Assembly: GCA_963814875.1 (NCBI GenBank)
Contig: CAWFFJ010000016.1
Coordinates: 85,625-149,624 of the forward strand
DNA from: CAVSIS01 sp963814875
Lineage (GTDB): Bacteria; Acidobacteriota; Thermoanaerobaculia; Thermoanaerobaculales; Sulfomarinibacteraceae
Direction: 5' to 3'
DNA length: 64,000 bases
Under the pieces are notes generated by a model. That model did no database searches and was not told where the DNA came from. It saw nothing but the letters and a program-made list of their open reading frames with translations. Below are positions 17,141 through 24,833 of this stretch, piece after piece. The number at the start of each line of letters is the position of its first letter. The first letter of the stretch is position 1. Both the position numbers and the translations under genes were made by a program.

Positions 17141-18700
17141 ATGCTGGCGAAAGCCTTCAGTGCAACGCCCCGCGGCGTGGGAGCCCTATTTGTTACCGTC
17201 GAGGTCGACCGCATCCGGGCCCAGCTGCCCTCGGTGACCGTGGTCGGCCTGCCCGACACTGCCGTGCGCGAGGCGCGCGAGCGCGTGATGGCAGCGATCC
17301 GACACCTCGGCCGTCCGGCCGAGCCCGCCAATATTGTCATCAACCTGGCGCCGGCCGACGAGCGCAAAGAGGGCGCCGCCCTCGACCTGCCGATTGCGGT
17401 CGGCCTGCTCGCTGCCGCCGGAGAGGTGCCGCTGACCCGGCTCGAAGGACGCCTGATGCTCGGCGAGCTGTCGCTCGAAGGCGACCTGCAGCCTGTCCGC
17501 GGGGTGCTGCCAATCACGCTCGCAGCCCGCGACGCCGGCTTCACCGAGGTGGTGGTCCCCGCAGAGAACCGTCCCGAGGCCGAGGTTGTCGCAGGTCTCA
17601 CGGTGATCGCCGCCGCGACCTTGGGCGAGGTCGTGCGCTACCTTCGCGACGGCGTACCGCCGCCCGATCGTCCCGACCGCACGCAGCACACGCGACGGCA
17701 CGATGCTCGCCGGACGCCCAATCTCTCGGACGTGGTCGGCCAGGAGGTCGCCCGGCGCGCTCTCGAGGTGGCGGCCGCCGGCGGCCACCACCTCCTGCTG
17801 ATGGGGCCGCCAGGCAGCGGCAAGTCGATGCTCGCACGCCGACTGTCCGGAATCCTGCCGCCGCTCGACATCGATGAGGCCCTCGAGACGACCTCCGTGT
17901 ACTCGGTGTCGACGCGGGTTCCCCGTCCCCGCGGGCTGGTCGCCGAGCGCCCCTTCAGGGCTCCCCACCACACCATCTCCTCCGCCGCGCTGATCGGTGG
18001 CGGCGCGGTTCCGCAGCCGGGCGAGGCCTCGCTCGCCCACCACGGAGTGCTCTTCCTCGACGAGCTCACCGAGTTTCGGCGCGACGTGCTCGAGGCCCTG
18101 CGGCAGCCGCTCGAGGACCGCACCGTCACCGTCGCCCGTGCGCACTCGTCGTTGGTCTTCCCGGCCAGCTTCCAGCTCGTTGCGGCGGCCAACCCGTGCC
18201 CGTGCGGCTACCTCGGCGACCCCCGGCGCAGCTGTACGTGCACGCCAACCCAGGTCGGCCGCTACCAGAGCCGGCTCTCGGGACCGCTGGTCGATCGCAT
18301 CGACCTCCAGGTGGCGGTCGCGCCGGTGCCGTGGCGTGAGCTGACCTCCGACCGCCGCGGTGAGCCCACCGCTTCGGTCGCCGAACGCGTGCGTCGCGCT
18401 CGCGAGCGCCAACGGGAGCGACTCGCCGGCATCGGAATGCGGACCAACGCCGATCTGGGCCCCGAGGAGATCGCCCGATTCTGCGGCCCGACTCCCGACG
18501 GACGAAGACTGCTCGAGCGCGCCACCCGCACCCTCGCCCTGTCGGCGCGGGCCTTCCACCGCATCCTCCGGGTCGCGAGGACCCTGGCCGACCTCGCCGA
18601 TGCCGAGCGCGTTGACGCCGCACACATCGCTGAAGCGGTGGCCTACCGCGCGCTGGACCGCGCCACGGGAGCCGGCGGAGCGATCCGTGCTGCCGGATGA
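17141..18700 (+). CDS. comM: YifB/ComM family AAA+ ATPase (Mg-chelatase-like)
   Basis: A 519-residue protein. The N-terminal Lon-protease-like S5/S16 fold domain (about 1-170) begins MLAKAFSATPRGVGALFVTVEVD. The Mg-chelatase-type AAA+ domain (about 185-400) has Walker A GPPGSGKSMLARRL and Walker B LFLDELTEF, plus the ANPCPCGYLGD cysteine segment. A C-terminal Mg_chelatase_C domain ends the protein. ComM is a helicase-like factor that aids branch migration during integration of transforming DNA. Its last 52 codons are repeated, nearly base for base, at 22133-22291, marking the left edge of the insertion. Confidence 0.95.
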   Translation: MLAKAFSATPRGVGALFVTVEVDRIRAQLPSVTVVGLPDTAVREARERVMAAIRHLGRPAEPANIVINLAPADERKEGAALDLPIAVGLLAAAGEVPLTRLEGRLMLGELSLEGDLQPVRGVLPITLAARDAGFTEVVVPAENRPEAEVVAGLTVIAAATLGEVVRYLRDGVPPPDRPDRTQHTRRHDARRTPNLSDVVGQEVARRALEVAAAGGHHLLLMGPPGSGKSMLARRLSGILPPLDIDEALETTSVYSVSTRVPRPRGLVAERPFRAPHHTISSAALIGGGAVPQPGEASLAHHGVLFLDELTEFRRDVLEALRQPLEDRTVTVARAHSSLVFPASFQLVAAANPCPCGYLGDPRRSCTCTPTQVGRYQSRLSGPLVDRIDLQVAVAPVPWRELTSDRRGEPTASVAERVRRARERQRERLAGIGMRTNADLGPEEIARFCGPTPDGRRLLERATRTLALSARAFHRILRVARTLADLADAERVDAAHIAEAVAYRALDRATGAGGAIRAAG

Positions 18701-18822
18701 GCCGCGAACGCTCGGGAGTTAATACAATGGGCCCGTGGTGGTGCACGCGACCGGAACGGAGCTTCTCCAGCGGGTGCTCGGACGTGACCTGCGGCAGCCG
18801 CTATGGCTGACGCGCGAGGAGG
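18541..18822. repeat. Left copy of 282-bp direct repeat
   Basis: Covers the last 52 codons of comM, the intergenic promoter and the first 29 codons of the next gene. It matches 22132-22413 with an offset of exactly 3591 bases and only two differences (18676 C/T and 18701 G/C). Identity stops sharply at both ends. Confidence 0.95.
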
Positions 18823-18884
18823 AAGGGAGCCGCCCGCGTCAGAACCTGGACACCGATCGCCACACCGCTGCCCTCGCCCGGTAG
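18735..18884 (+). pseudogene. Truncated 5' copy of the 773-residue protein gene
   Basis: The GTG start and the first 29 codons are the same as in the intact gene at 22326-24647. At 18823 the sequence changes to insertion DNA and the frame runs 20 more codons to a TAG. The promoter-like TACAAT (18723-18728) is retained, so a short chimeric peptide could still be made. It arose by duplication of the target segment. Confidence 0.85.
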
Positions 18885-18988
18885 TGAGGGCGATCCAGAG
18901 TCCCGGGACGTGCGCGCGCCGTCCCAGGCCGCTCGAGGAATCGGCGGCAACCAACGCATCCCCTGCGCGAGAAGACCAAGGAAGACCA

Positions 18989-19002
18989 GTGATCAAAATC
19001 AC
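18989..19002. promoter_or_regulatory. CRP/FNR-family palindrome
   Basis: GTGA-TCAAAA-TCAC fits the inner core of the CRP consensus TGTGA-N6-TCACA. It lies 110 bases before the start of the secreted lectin-domain gene. TAGGAT (19022-19027) and TATAGA (19083-19088) are candidate -10 boxes, but neither gives the canonical -41.5 spacing. Confidence 0.45.
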
Positions 19003-19111
19003 GTTAGGCAGAAGTTCTACTTAGGATTGTAATTCAGATCACCACTCTCTCACCCTTCAACGCATAGTTTCAGCAGGGAGTGTATAGATCGAACGACTAG
19101 GGAGGTGTCTC

Positions 19112-20467
19112 GTGATCCAGGATCGGAAACTCTGCGTGAGGACCGTCGGTCTCGTTGTGTTCTGCCTCGCCTACTTCGTGGGTGCCGCGCCGGTGATGGC
19201 CCAGCAACTGAAGCTGTTTCCTGCGCAGGGTCCACAGAGCGGCGCGCCAACGCCCTTCCTTGATGCCTGCTTCAACCTCAGCCAATGGGCCTATCCGAGG
19301 GCGTACACCACCCACCTGGGAGTGTACGACCGCATCCTCGCAGACTATGCGGACTCTCATCCGACGCAAGTGTCGAGCTGCTTCAGCCAGCTGGATACAG
19401 CCGGAATCCAGTTCGCGATGGGCACCGGGGCATTGAAGGAGTGGTGTACCACTGCCCAGGACTGTTTCAACGCCGAGGAGCCTGACTGGGACAGCCTGAC
19501 CACGCTGGGCGGCACGATCGCCATGATGGAGTTGGATGAGCCTCTGACCGCCGTATTGATGAACCCGGATTGGCCACTCAGCCGGGACTACAACTACGCG
19601 GTTGCCCAGACGGCTGAGTTTATCCGACTGGTTCGGCAGAAGTACCCGAACGTTACCATTGTCGAGCAGGAAGCCTACCCAGCCATTTCGGCCTCGGTCC
19701 TCGAATCATGGGTGCGAGACCTGAAATCGCGGTGCATCGCCATCGGCACGAGGCCGCCTGACTACTTCGAACTCGATCACGACTGGCACGCACCGTACGG
19801 CTCCGGGACGTTTCGCTGGAACTGGTACGACATCAGCAACATGAAATCCGTGTGCCACGGCATAGGCGTCGGCTTCTCGGTGATCTTCTGGGCCGCGGAC
19901 GCTTCCAACTCCAACAGCGACTCCGATTGGTACAACGGCGTCATGTACCAAGGGGCCATGTACCAGATACACGGCATCATGCCCGACTACTACTCGCTCA
20001 ATAGCTGGCTGAACATCCCGCACGTGACGGTACCTGGAACAACCTGTTCGTCAAGCTTCATGGGCACTGCGTATTCGTTTCTGACCTGGTCGTACTTCCC
20101 CCACTGCGCAAGCGGCGGCCCCGACTGCATGAGCCCAGGACAAGTGTTGGAGCCCTACGAGTCCGTAGAGTCGGCGGACGGGCGGTTCGTCTTCGTCTAT
20201 CAGGGAGACGGCAATCTCGTCCTGTACGACCAGTCGTGGACACCCCACTGGGCAAGCAACACTGCCGGTACCAGCCTGGGAGTCGTTGAGATGCAAGGAG
20301 ACGGCAACCTCGTCTTGTACGATGCGAGCTGGACGCCCAGGTGGAGTTCACACACTCACGGGAACCTCGGGAGCCACCTGGCGGTCCAGAACGACGGGAA
20401 CGTGGTGGTGTACAGCCCAGGCGGCCCGCCGCTGTGGGAAACCGACACGGACGGCCATTGCCCCTGA
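19112..20467 (+). CDS. Secreted protein with C-terminal bulb-type lectin repeats
   Basis: A 451-residue protein with a clear signal peptide (cleavage near VMAQQ). Residues about 50-330 hold many aromatic residues and cysteines, with MMELDEPL, VEQEAYP and FELDHDWHAPYGSG. The pattern of acidic residues at strand ends suggests a TIM-barrel glycoside-hydrolase-like fold, but I cannot name a family. Residues about 345-445 hold three QxDxNxVxY units (QGDGNLVLYD twice, QNDGNVVVYS), the mannose-binding signature of B-lectin domains. The GTG start has GGAGGTG seven bases upstream. It is inside the insertion and its codon use looks less GC-biased than its neighbours. A sugar-binding extracellular enzyme is the best guess. 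Confidence 0.75.
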   Translation: MIQDRKLCVRTVGLVVFCLAYFVGAAPVMAQQLKLFPAQGPQSGAPTPFLDACFNLSQWAYPRAYTTHLGVYDRILADYADSHPTQVSSCFSQLDTAGIQFAMGTGALKEWCTTAQDCFNAEEPDWDSLTTLGGTIAMMELDEPLTAVLMNPDWPLSRDYNYAVAQTAEFIRLVRQKYPNVTIVEQEAYPAISASVLESWVRDLKSRCIAIGTRPPDYFELDHDWHAPYGSGTFRWNWYDISNMKSVCHGIGVGFSVIFWAADASNSNSDSDWYNGVMYQGAMYQIHGIMPDYYSLNSWLNIPHVTVPGTTCSSSFMGTAYSFLTWSYFPHCASGGPDCMSPGQVLEPYESVESADGRFVFVYQGDGNLVLYDQSWTPHWASNTAGTSLGVVEMQGDGNLVLYDASWTPRWSSHTHGNLGSHLAVQNDGNVVVYSPGGPPLWETDTDGHCP

Positions 20468-20742
20468 TCCTCGACGGTTTTGGCGGAACGCGGCCGGGGA
20501 TGGTTCGCCAGCCGATGGGGCGTAGCGGCCGCGCTGCGAAATCGAAGTTGCGCCAAAATGGGCAGAGAAGCCTCGCATTCCGCTTGAGGGGGCTCGGCGA
20601 TTCGAGGCGACGGCGTTGGAGTTCGGCAACGTCGGTATCGGCAGCCTTCGACGTGGGCGCCTGTCCCGGCTCGTGTAAGCTCTCGCGGCACGGCGTTCAG
20701 GTAGTATAGAGAACTGTCGTCGCCCGCGCGTTGGGAGGTTAT

Positions 20743-21894
20743 GTGGGAACGTCATCGAGCAACTCCGAGATCCGCGCCGCTGGGCTGAGCACCATGCCCG
20801 CGTTGCGGGACTGGGCTGCTCACCTCCTTCGTTGTCCTGCCTGTGGAAAACGCGGGCCCTCCGCATCAGCGAGCCCAGACGAGGTGCGGTGTGCCTCTTG
20901 CGGCAGGGCGTTCTCGACCTCAGAGGGCTTGGTTGATCTGCTCGTGGAGCCGCACCCGGTCGTCGCGCGCGAGCGAGCAGCTGTGTTGCAGCTCGACGAA
21001 GGGGACAAGTCAAGGGAAACACGGTTGGCGCCTCGGCTCCGACGCCTCCAAACAGGGGGCCTGAGTGATGCCGATCTTGCGGAGTTCCCGTGCTTGCGGC
21101 ACGCCTCAGAGTCCTTGGCGCAAATTCGGGAGGTCCTCCAGCGTTTCCCGCTCGCGCCTGGCGATGTGGTGGTCGAACTCGGAGCGGACCACTGCTGGGC
21201 AAGCGGACTTTTCCTCGATGCAGGGTGTAAGGTCCTTGCTCTCGACATTACGAACCACCTCGCGTTGGCGCCCCGAGGTGACGATCCGGATCTTTGCCGC
21301 ATCGTTGCCGACATGAATGACATTCCAGTCCAGGACGGCCACGTCGACATCGTTTGGGCCACCGCTGCTGCTCACCATTCATGGAGTCTCCAGCGGACGT
21401 TGGCTGAGGCGTCCCGCGTTCTTCGGCCCGGAGGGCGGCTGTATCTCTGCTGTGAGCCGATGCCGTCGTGGTTGCGTTACCCTCTCGGGCGGTCGTTCGG
21501 CCGGGCACAGCGCGATCTCGGGATCAACGAGACGTGGCTGTCGCGGCGAACGTGGCTCCGCGCCGCCACACGCGCCGGCTTCGCGGCGCGTATCGTCTTT
21601 CCCACACTTGACAGACACGCCGTCCAAGAGAAGCTCCTGTCCCGGCGGATCCCTGCCGCAGTCGCGCCGATAGCAGCTCGCTTCCTCAGACTCCTCCAGG
21701 TGTCTGTGCACCTCATAGCAACAAAGCGGTCTGAGGGTTTCGCCGATCACGCCCGTGAGACTGGTTGTGCATGGCGCCTCGCCACGTCCACACCTCGACG
21801 CTACGCACCGCGGAGCTGTGAAGAACATGCGTCCGCTGTCCTGCTGGCGGGGAACAGATTGGCCGCTACCGGGTCGGGTGATGGCACGGCGTAG
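20743..21894 (+). CDS. Class I SAM-dependent methyltransferase with N-terminal zinc ribbon
   Basis: About 383 residues. Near residue 30 CPAC and near residue 50 CASC form a Trm112-like zinc ribbon. The methyltransferase core (about 140-270) shows motif I VVELGADHCWASGLFLDAG, motif II LALDIT, DGHVDIVWATAAAHHSW and LRPGGRLYLCCEP. The layout recalls methyltransferases in polysaccharide and secondary-metabolite loci. The start is uncertain: GTG at 20743 follows GGAGG closely, the frame is also open to a TTG at 20731, and ATG at 20794 still includes the ribbon. TATAGA-like sequence lies just upstream at about 20705. The last 40 residues look like read-through of non-conserved DNA. Confidence 0.75.
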   Translation: MGTSSSNSEIRAAGLSTMPALRDWAAHLLRCPACGKRGPSASASPDEVRCASCGRAFSTSEGLVDLLVEPHPVVARERAAVLQLDEGDKSRETRLAPRLRRLQTGGLSDADLAEFPCLRHASESLAQIREVLQRFPLAPGDVVVELGADHCWASGLFLDAGCKVLALDITNHLALAPRGDDPDLCRIVADMNDIPVQDGHVDIVWATAAAHHSWSLQRTLAEASRVLRPGGRLYLCCEPMPSWLRYPLGRSFGRAQRDLGINETWLSRRTWLRAATRAGFAARIVFPTLDRHAVQEKLLSRRIPAAVAPIAARFLRLLQVSVHLIATKRSEGFADHARETGCAWRLATSTPRRYAPRSCEEHASAVLLAGNRLAATGSGDGTA

Positions 21895-21932
21895 CGAAAA
21901 CGATCTAGACCCCTTCGTCCAGAGGATGCTTC

Positions 21933-22115
21933 GTGATCCCTCTCACGACCTTGGAGGCGGCGCTCCGCGGCGTCGCGCTTGTGGGCGCAGTTGTCGCTGC
22001 CTTCCTGTCGGGTCCAGCCGCGGCGGCGCAGGCGCTTATTTCGGTCGAGGCGCTAGGGAGACGCCGGGGGCGTTCGCCTGTGAGCAGCCGCTGTCTTCAG
22101 TCTGGCGGAGGCTGA
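21933..22115 (+). pseudogene. Possible truncated start of a secreted protein
   Basis: A 60-codon frame from a GTG with GAGG nearby. The first 37 residues look like a signal peptide (hydrophobic run VALVGAVVAAFLSGPAAAAQA), after which the sequence loses character and stops 16 bases before the right repeat. It may be a gene cut off at the insertion edge. Confidence 0.3.
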
Positions 22116-22131
22116 GCGCGAAGAGGCGTGC

Positions 22132-22413
22132 GTCGGCGCGGGCCTTCCACCGCATCCTCCGGGTCGCGAGGACCCTGGCCGACCTCGCCGATGCCGAGCG
22201 CGTTGACGCCGCACACATCGCTGAAGCGGTGGCCTACCGCGCGCTGGACCGCGCCACGGGAGCCGGTGGAGCGATCCGTGCTGCCGGATGACCCGCGAAC
22301 GCTCGGGAGTTAATACAATGGGCCCGTGGTGGTGCACGCGACCGGAACGGAGCTTCTCCAGCGGGTGCTCGGACGTGACCTGCGGCAGCCGCTATGGCTG
22401 ACGCGCGAGGAGG
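22132..22413. repeat. Right copy of 282-bp direct repeat
   Basis: Partner of 18541-18822 (280 of 282 bases identical). It restores the complete promoter and 5' end of the gene at 22326-24647, so the insertion broke neither host gene. Confidence 0.95.
22133..22291 (+). pseudogene. comM 3' fragment
   Basis: Encodes the last 52 residues of ComM (from SARAFHRILRVAR to AIRAAG) in an open frame that continues upstream into insertion DNA to 21755. It lacks the ATPase domain and cannot be functional as ComM. Confidence 0.9.
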
Positions 22414-24647
22414 CTGCCGGAGCGTGGATCTCCGTGCTTCCCGAGCTCGCGCGCCTCCCGGCGCCGTACCCGATCTACGGCCAGGACGAGGAGACGGTCC
22501 TGACCTACGGTTACCCCGTGCTGGTCCCCCCGGCCCTCGAACAGCTCCGTCGCGAGCTCGAAAGACATCTCGTGGTCGAGGTCGACTTCCGCCTTGCCGA
22601 CAACGCCAACGAGGCGGAGGGCAAGCGCGAGGTGATGGTCCACCGCGAGCACAGCCTGCGCTCGCTGACGGCGATCTTCGAAAACGTCCTGCTCAACGAC
22701 TACGGCCGCGGCCTGACCGAGGTCCTGCTCCTGTTCCTGTCGGGTGAGTTTTCGCGCCTGCTGCAGCGCGTTCCCGCCGTGGCGAGAGCGCGGGACACGG
22801 CGCCCGGCGGTCCCCAACAGGGCGAGGTGATCCGCTGGGCGGTCGCAGCGGCCTTCGCCGACCTCCTGCAGCGAGCCTTCTTCGCTGCCGGCGACGAGCT
22901 CAAAAGGCTCGCGTCGGTGGCGGCTCCGGCCCCGCCGGCGCTGCTACCGGCCGTGTGCCAGGACCAGCTGCTGCTCGTCGAATCCGTTGTCCCACCGGAC
23001 ATCGAGCCCCTGGCCGAGTACGTTCGCACCAGACTGCGCTGCGATTGCAGCGCACTGGTCGCCGCCCGCGACACCGCCTTCGCCCGCCTCCGCGAGGTGC
23101 TCGATCGTGTGCCCTCCTTCGCGGGCGTCGTGCACATGGCGCTCGGCGCTTCCGTGGCCCTCGACCGCCCCCAGGTGCTGCACGACTCCCGCGTGATCGA
23201 GGCCCTGCGCCGGGCGGGTCTGACCGAACGGATCGGCCTGTCAAACCGCGACGCCCAGATTCTCGGGGAGCTCGGCCAGCGGCTCAAGCGCTTCGAAGTG
23301 CTCGCAGCGCTGCGCCGACGGGTGCTGACGGTGCTAACTGACGGGCCCGACCTCCGCCTCGTCTCCCGCACGGGAAAGGTCACCATCTCGCACTCCCTGC
23401 GCCCGTTCGACTTCACCCGCCCCGGGGTCGTCGACACCGCGGTGAAGCGCTTCGGGATGATCTACGACCTGACCAACTTCACCGCCCTGCTCGAGGAGGT
23501 ACGCAAGCGCGGCCAGTCTGCTGAGGAGAAGGCGCTACGCTTCATGTTCGCGTTCTTGAGCCGGCTCGACGAGATCCGCCGGCTGCGGCGGCTGACCTTC
23601 GAGAAGTTCCTCGGCGACGGCGCCTTCTACTCCTCTCGCCGTGCGCTGCGGATGATCGCGGCGGCGTGCGAGATGCAGCAGGTCTACGACCAGCTGCGCA
23701 GTCGGGGCTTCCCCTTCGACCAGGGCATCCGCTGCGCCATGAACTTCGGCTCCTACCGACTGCTGCCGCTGCCCGGGGACGACGAGACCTCGCGGTTCGA
23801 GTTCTTCGGCCACTCGGTGGTCGAGCTGGTCCGGCTGACGACCGGCAAGAGCGTGCGCGAGGTCGACGAGATCGCCGAGTTCCTGGTCCACTCCGGTTTT
23901 GACCCCGCCCAGGTTGACGCCTTCCTGGCACCCCTGGCCACGGCTCGCAGCGGGCGCCGGGAGCTCGTCGGTCAGCCGTACCCGGCCTGGATCGACGCCC
24001 ACGGCGTGCTCGTCAACGAGGGCATCGTGCTCAGCGTTCCGTTCCTCGACGAGCTCAGTACGGAGCTTCGCGAGCACAGCCCGAAGGTGATTGAGGCCTG
24101 GGACCAGCCGTGGGCGGTCTTCCCGACCGACCCGGGCAAGAGCGACACCCTGTGGTTCGGTTTGCGCTACCTCGGCGTCGCTCGCCTCAAGGGACTCCCG
24201 CCGCTCGAGCTGGTGGCGGCAGTCACCTGGCCGGAGCTCCCCGCGGGGGCCCGTCCTGCGCCCCAAGAGCGGAACCTGCTTGAGCTGCTGCGCCGGCTCG
24301 ACGCCCAGCGCGTGTCGGAACCGTCGGCGCCGTCGGCCACGGTTCCCGACGACCTGGTCGTGGTCACCTCCTTCGACGACGCCGGCCGCCGAACCTGGAT
24401 CTTCGGGGAGTACCGGAACCACGACGACGTGCTGCTGCACTCGATCCAGATCCCCCTGCGACCTCCGGACCTCGAGCGTGGGGAGCCGCTCGAGATGTGG
24501 CTCTTCCGCCATCGCGGTGAGCTCGCACAGCTTTACGATACCCTGCGGCGCGAGACCTCCGGACGCACCCAGCCGCTCGAGAGTTTGCGCCACCGCAACA
24601 GTTACCTCGGCTGCTACCTTGCCGCCCCCCACCGCTCCCCGGGGTAG
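22326..24647 (+). CDS. Large protein with divergent class III nucleotidyl cyclase domain
   Basis: A 773-residue protein of no family I recognise as a whole. Residues about 375-500 read like a class III adenylate/guanylate cyclase: YDLTNFTALLEE (metal-binding Asp about 381), KFLGDGAFYS (second Asp about 429), IRCAMNFGSYRLLPL, and GHSVVELVRLTTG in place of the GxxVNxAAR motif. The arginine is kept but the Asn position is changed, so activity is uncertain. The N-terminal 300 residues are helical with FENVLLNDYGRGLTEVLLLFLSGEF. The GTG start is preceded by TACAAT (22314-22319) with six bases between and no Shine-Dalgarno. It normally follows comM directly; the insertion now separates them. Confidence 0.6.
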   Translation: MVVHATGTELLQRVLGRDLRQPLWLTREEAAGAWISVLPELARLPAPYPIYGQDEETVLTYGYPVLVPPALEQLRRELERHLVVEVDFRLADNANEAEGKREVMVHREHSLRSLTAIFENVLLNDYGRGLTEVLLLFLSGEFSRLLQRVPAVARARDTAPGGPQQGEVIRWAVAAAFADLLQRAFFAAGDELKRLASVAAPAPPALLPAVCQDQLLLVESVVPPDIEPLAEYVRTRLRCDCSALVAARDTAFARLREVLDRVPSFAGVVHMALGASVALDRPQVLHDSRVIEALRRAGLTERIGLSNRDAQILGELGQRLKRFEVLAALRRRVLTVLTDGPDLRLVSRTGKVTISHSLRPFDFTRPGVVDTAVKRFGMIYDLTNFTALLEEVRKRGQSAEEKALRFMFAFLSRLDEIRRLRRLTFEKFLGDGAFYSSRRALRMIAAACEMQQVYDQLRSRGFPFDQGIRCAMNFGSYRLLPLPGDDETSRFEFFGHSVVELVRLTTGKSVREVDEIAEFLVHSGFDPAQVDAFLAPLATARSGRRELVGQPYPAWIDAHGVLVNEGIVLSVPFLDELSTELREHSPKVIEAWDQPWAVFPTDPGKSDTLWFGLRYLGVARLKGLPPLELVAAVTWPELPAGARPAPQERNLLELLRRLDAQRVSEPSAPSATVPDDLVVVTSFDDAGRRTWIFGEYRNHDDVLLHSIQIPLRPPDLERGEPLEMWLFRHRGELAQLYDTLRRETSGRTQPLESLRHRNSYLGCYLAAPHRSPG

Positions 24648-24652
24648 GGACA

Positions 24653-24697
24653 AACCACAGAGACACGAACGCGGGCTTCGCCCGCCTCGCAAGAGGC
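24653..24697. repeat. E-family repeat plus twin hairpins after the cyclase-like gene
   Basis: AACCACAGAGACACGAA (24653-24669) is an E-family copy. It is followed by GCGGG-CTTCG-CCCGC (24671-24685) and GCCTC-GCAA-GAGGC (24684-24697), the second with a GNRA-type loop. They could act as a transcript end structure, but no T tract follows. Confidence 0.5.
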
Positions 24698-24780
24698 AAG
24701 ACGAGCATCGGGCACGGCTTGGTGCGAGCGCGCTCGTAGGACGGTTTGAATCGAGCCGCCCTGCGGACACGATGCCGGAC

Positions 24781-24822
24781 GTCTCGCGTCTCGCGTCTTG
24801 CGTCTCGGGTCTCGCGTCTCGT
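24781..24822. repeat. Tandem heptamer repeat (6 x GTCTCGC)
   Basis: Six consecutive 7-base units, four of them GTCTCGC or one base different and two with one or two changes. It ends 12 bases before the stop codon of the convergent glycosyltransferase gene. Confidence 0.8.
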
Positions 24823-24833
24823 GCCCGTGTGGC

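Larger units (their letters stand above)
18823..22131. mobile_element. 3.3-kb inserted segment between direct repeats
   Basis: Foreign-looking DNA bounded by the 282-bp direct repeats. It carries a secreted lectin-domain protein, a zinc-ribbon methyltransferase and the start of another secreted protein. No transposase, integrase or terminal inverted repeats are seen. Base composition in 18960-20470 appears less GC-rich than the flanks. The layout is what single-crossover integration of a circle sharing 282 bp with the chromosome would give. The gene-free part 18885-19111 contains a CRP-like palindrome and an AT-rich promoter region. Confidence 0.7.

Noticed and set aside
20477..20565. TTTTGGCG/CGCCAAAA inverted repeat after the lectin gene
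   Set aside because: Arms are only 8 bp and about 75 bases apart, so neither a terminator nor an operator can be supported.
18823..22131. Transposon or IS element
   Set aside because: No transposase, no terminal inverted repeats, and the flanking duplication is 282 bp, far longer than a transposition target duplication.
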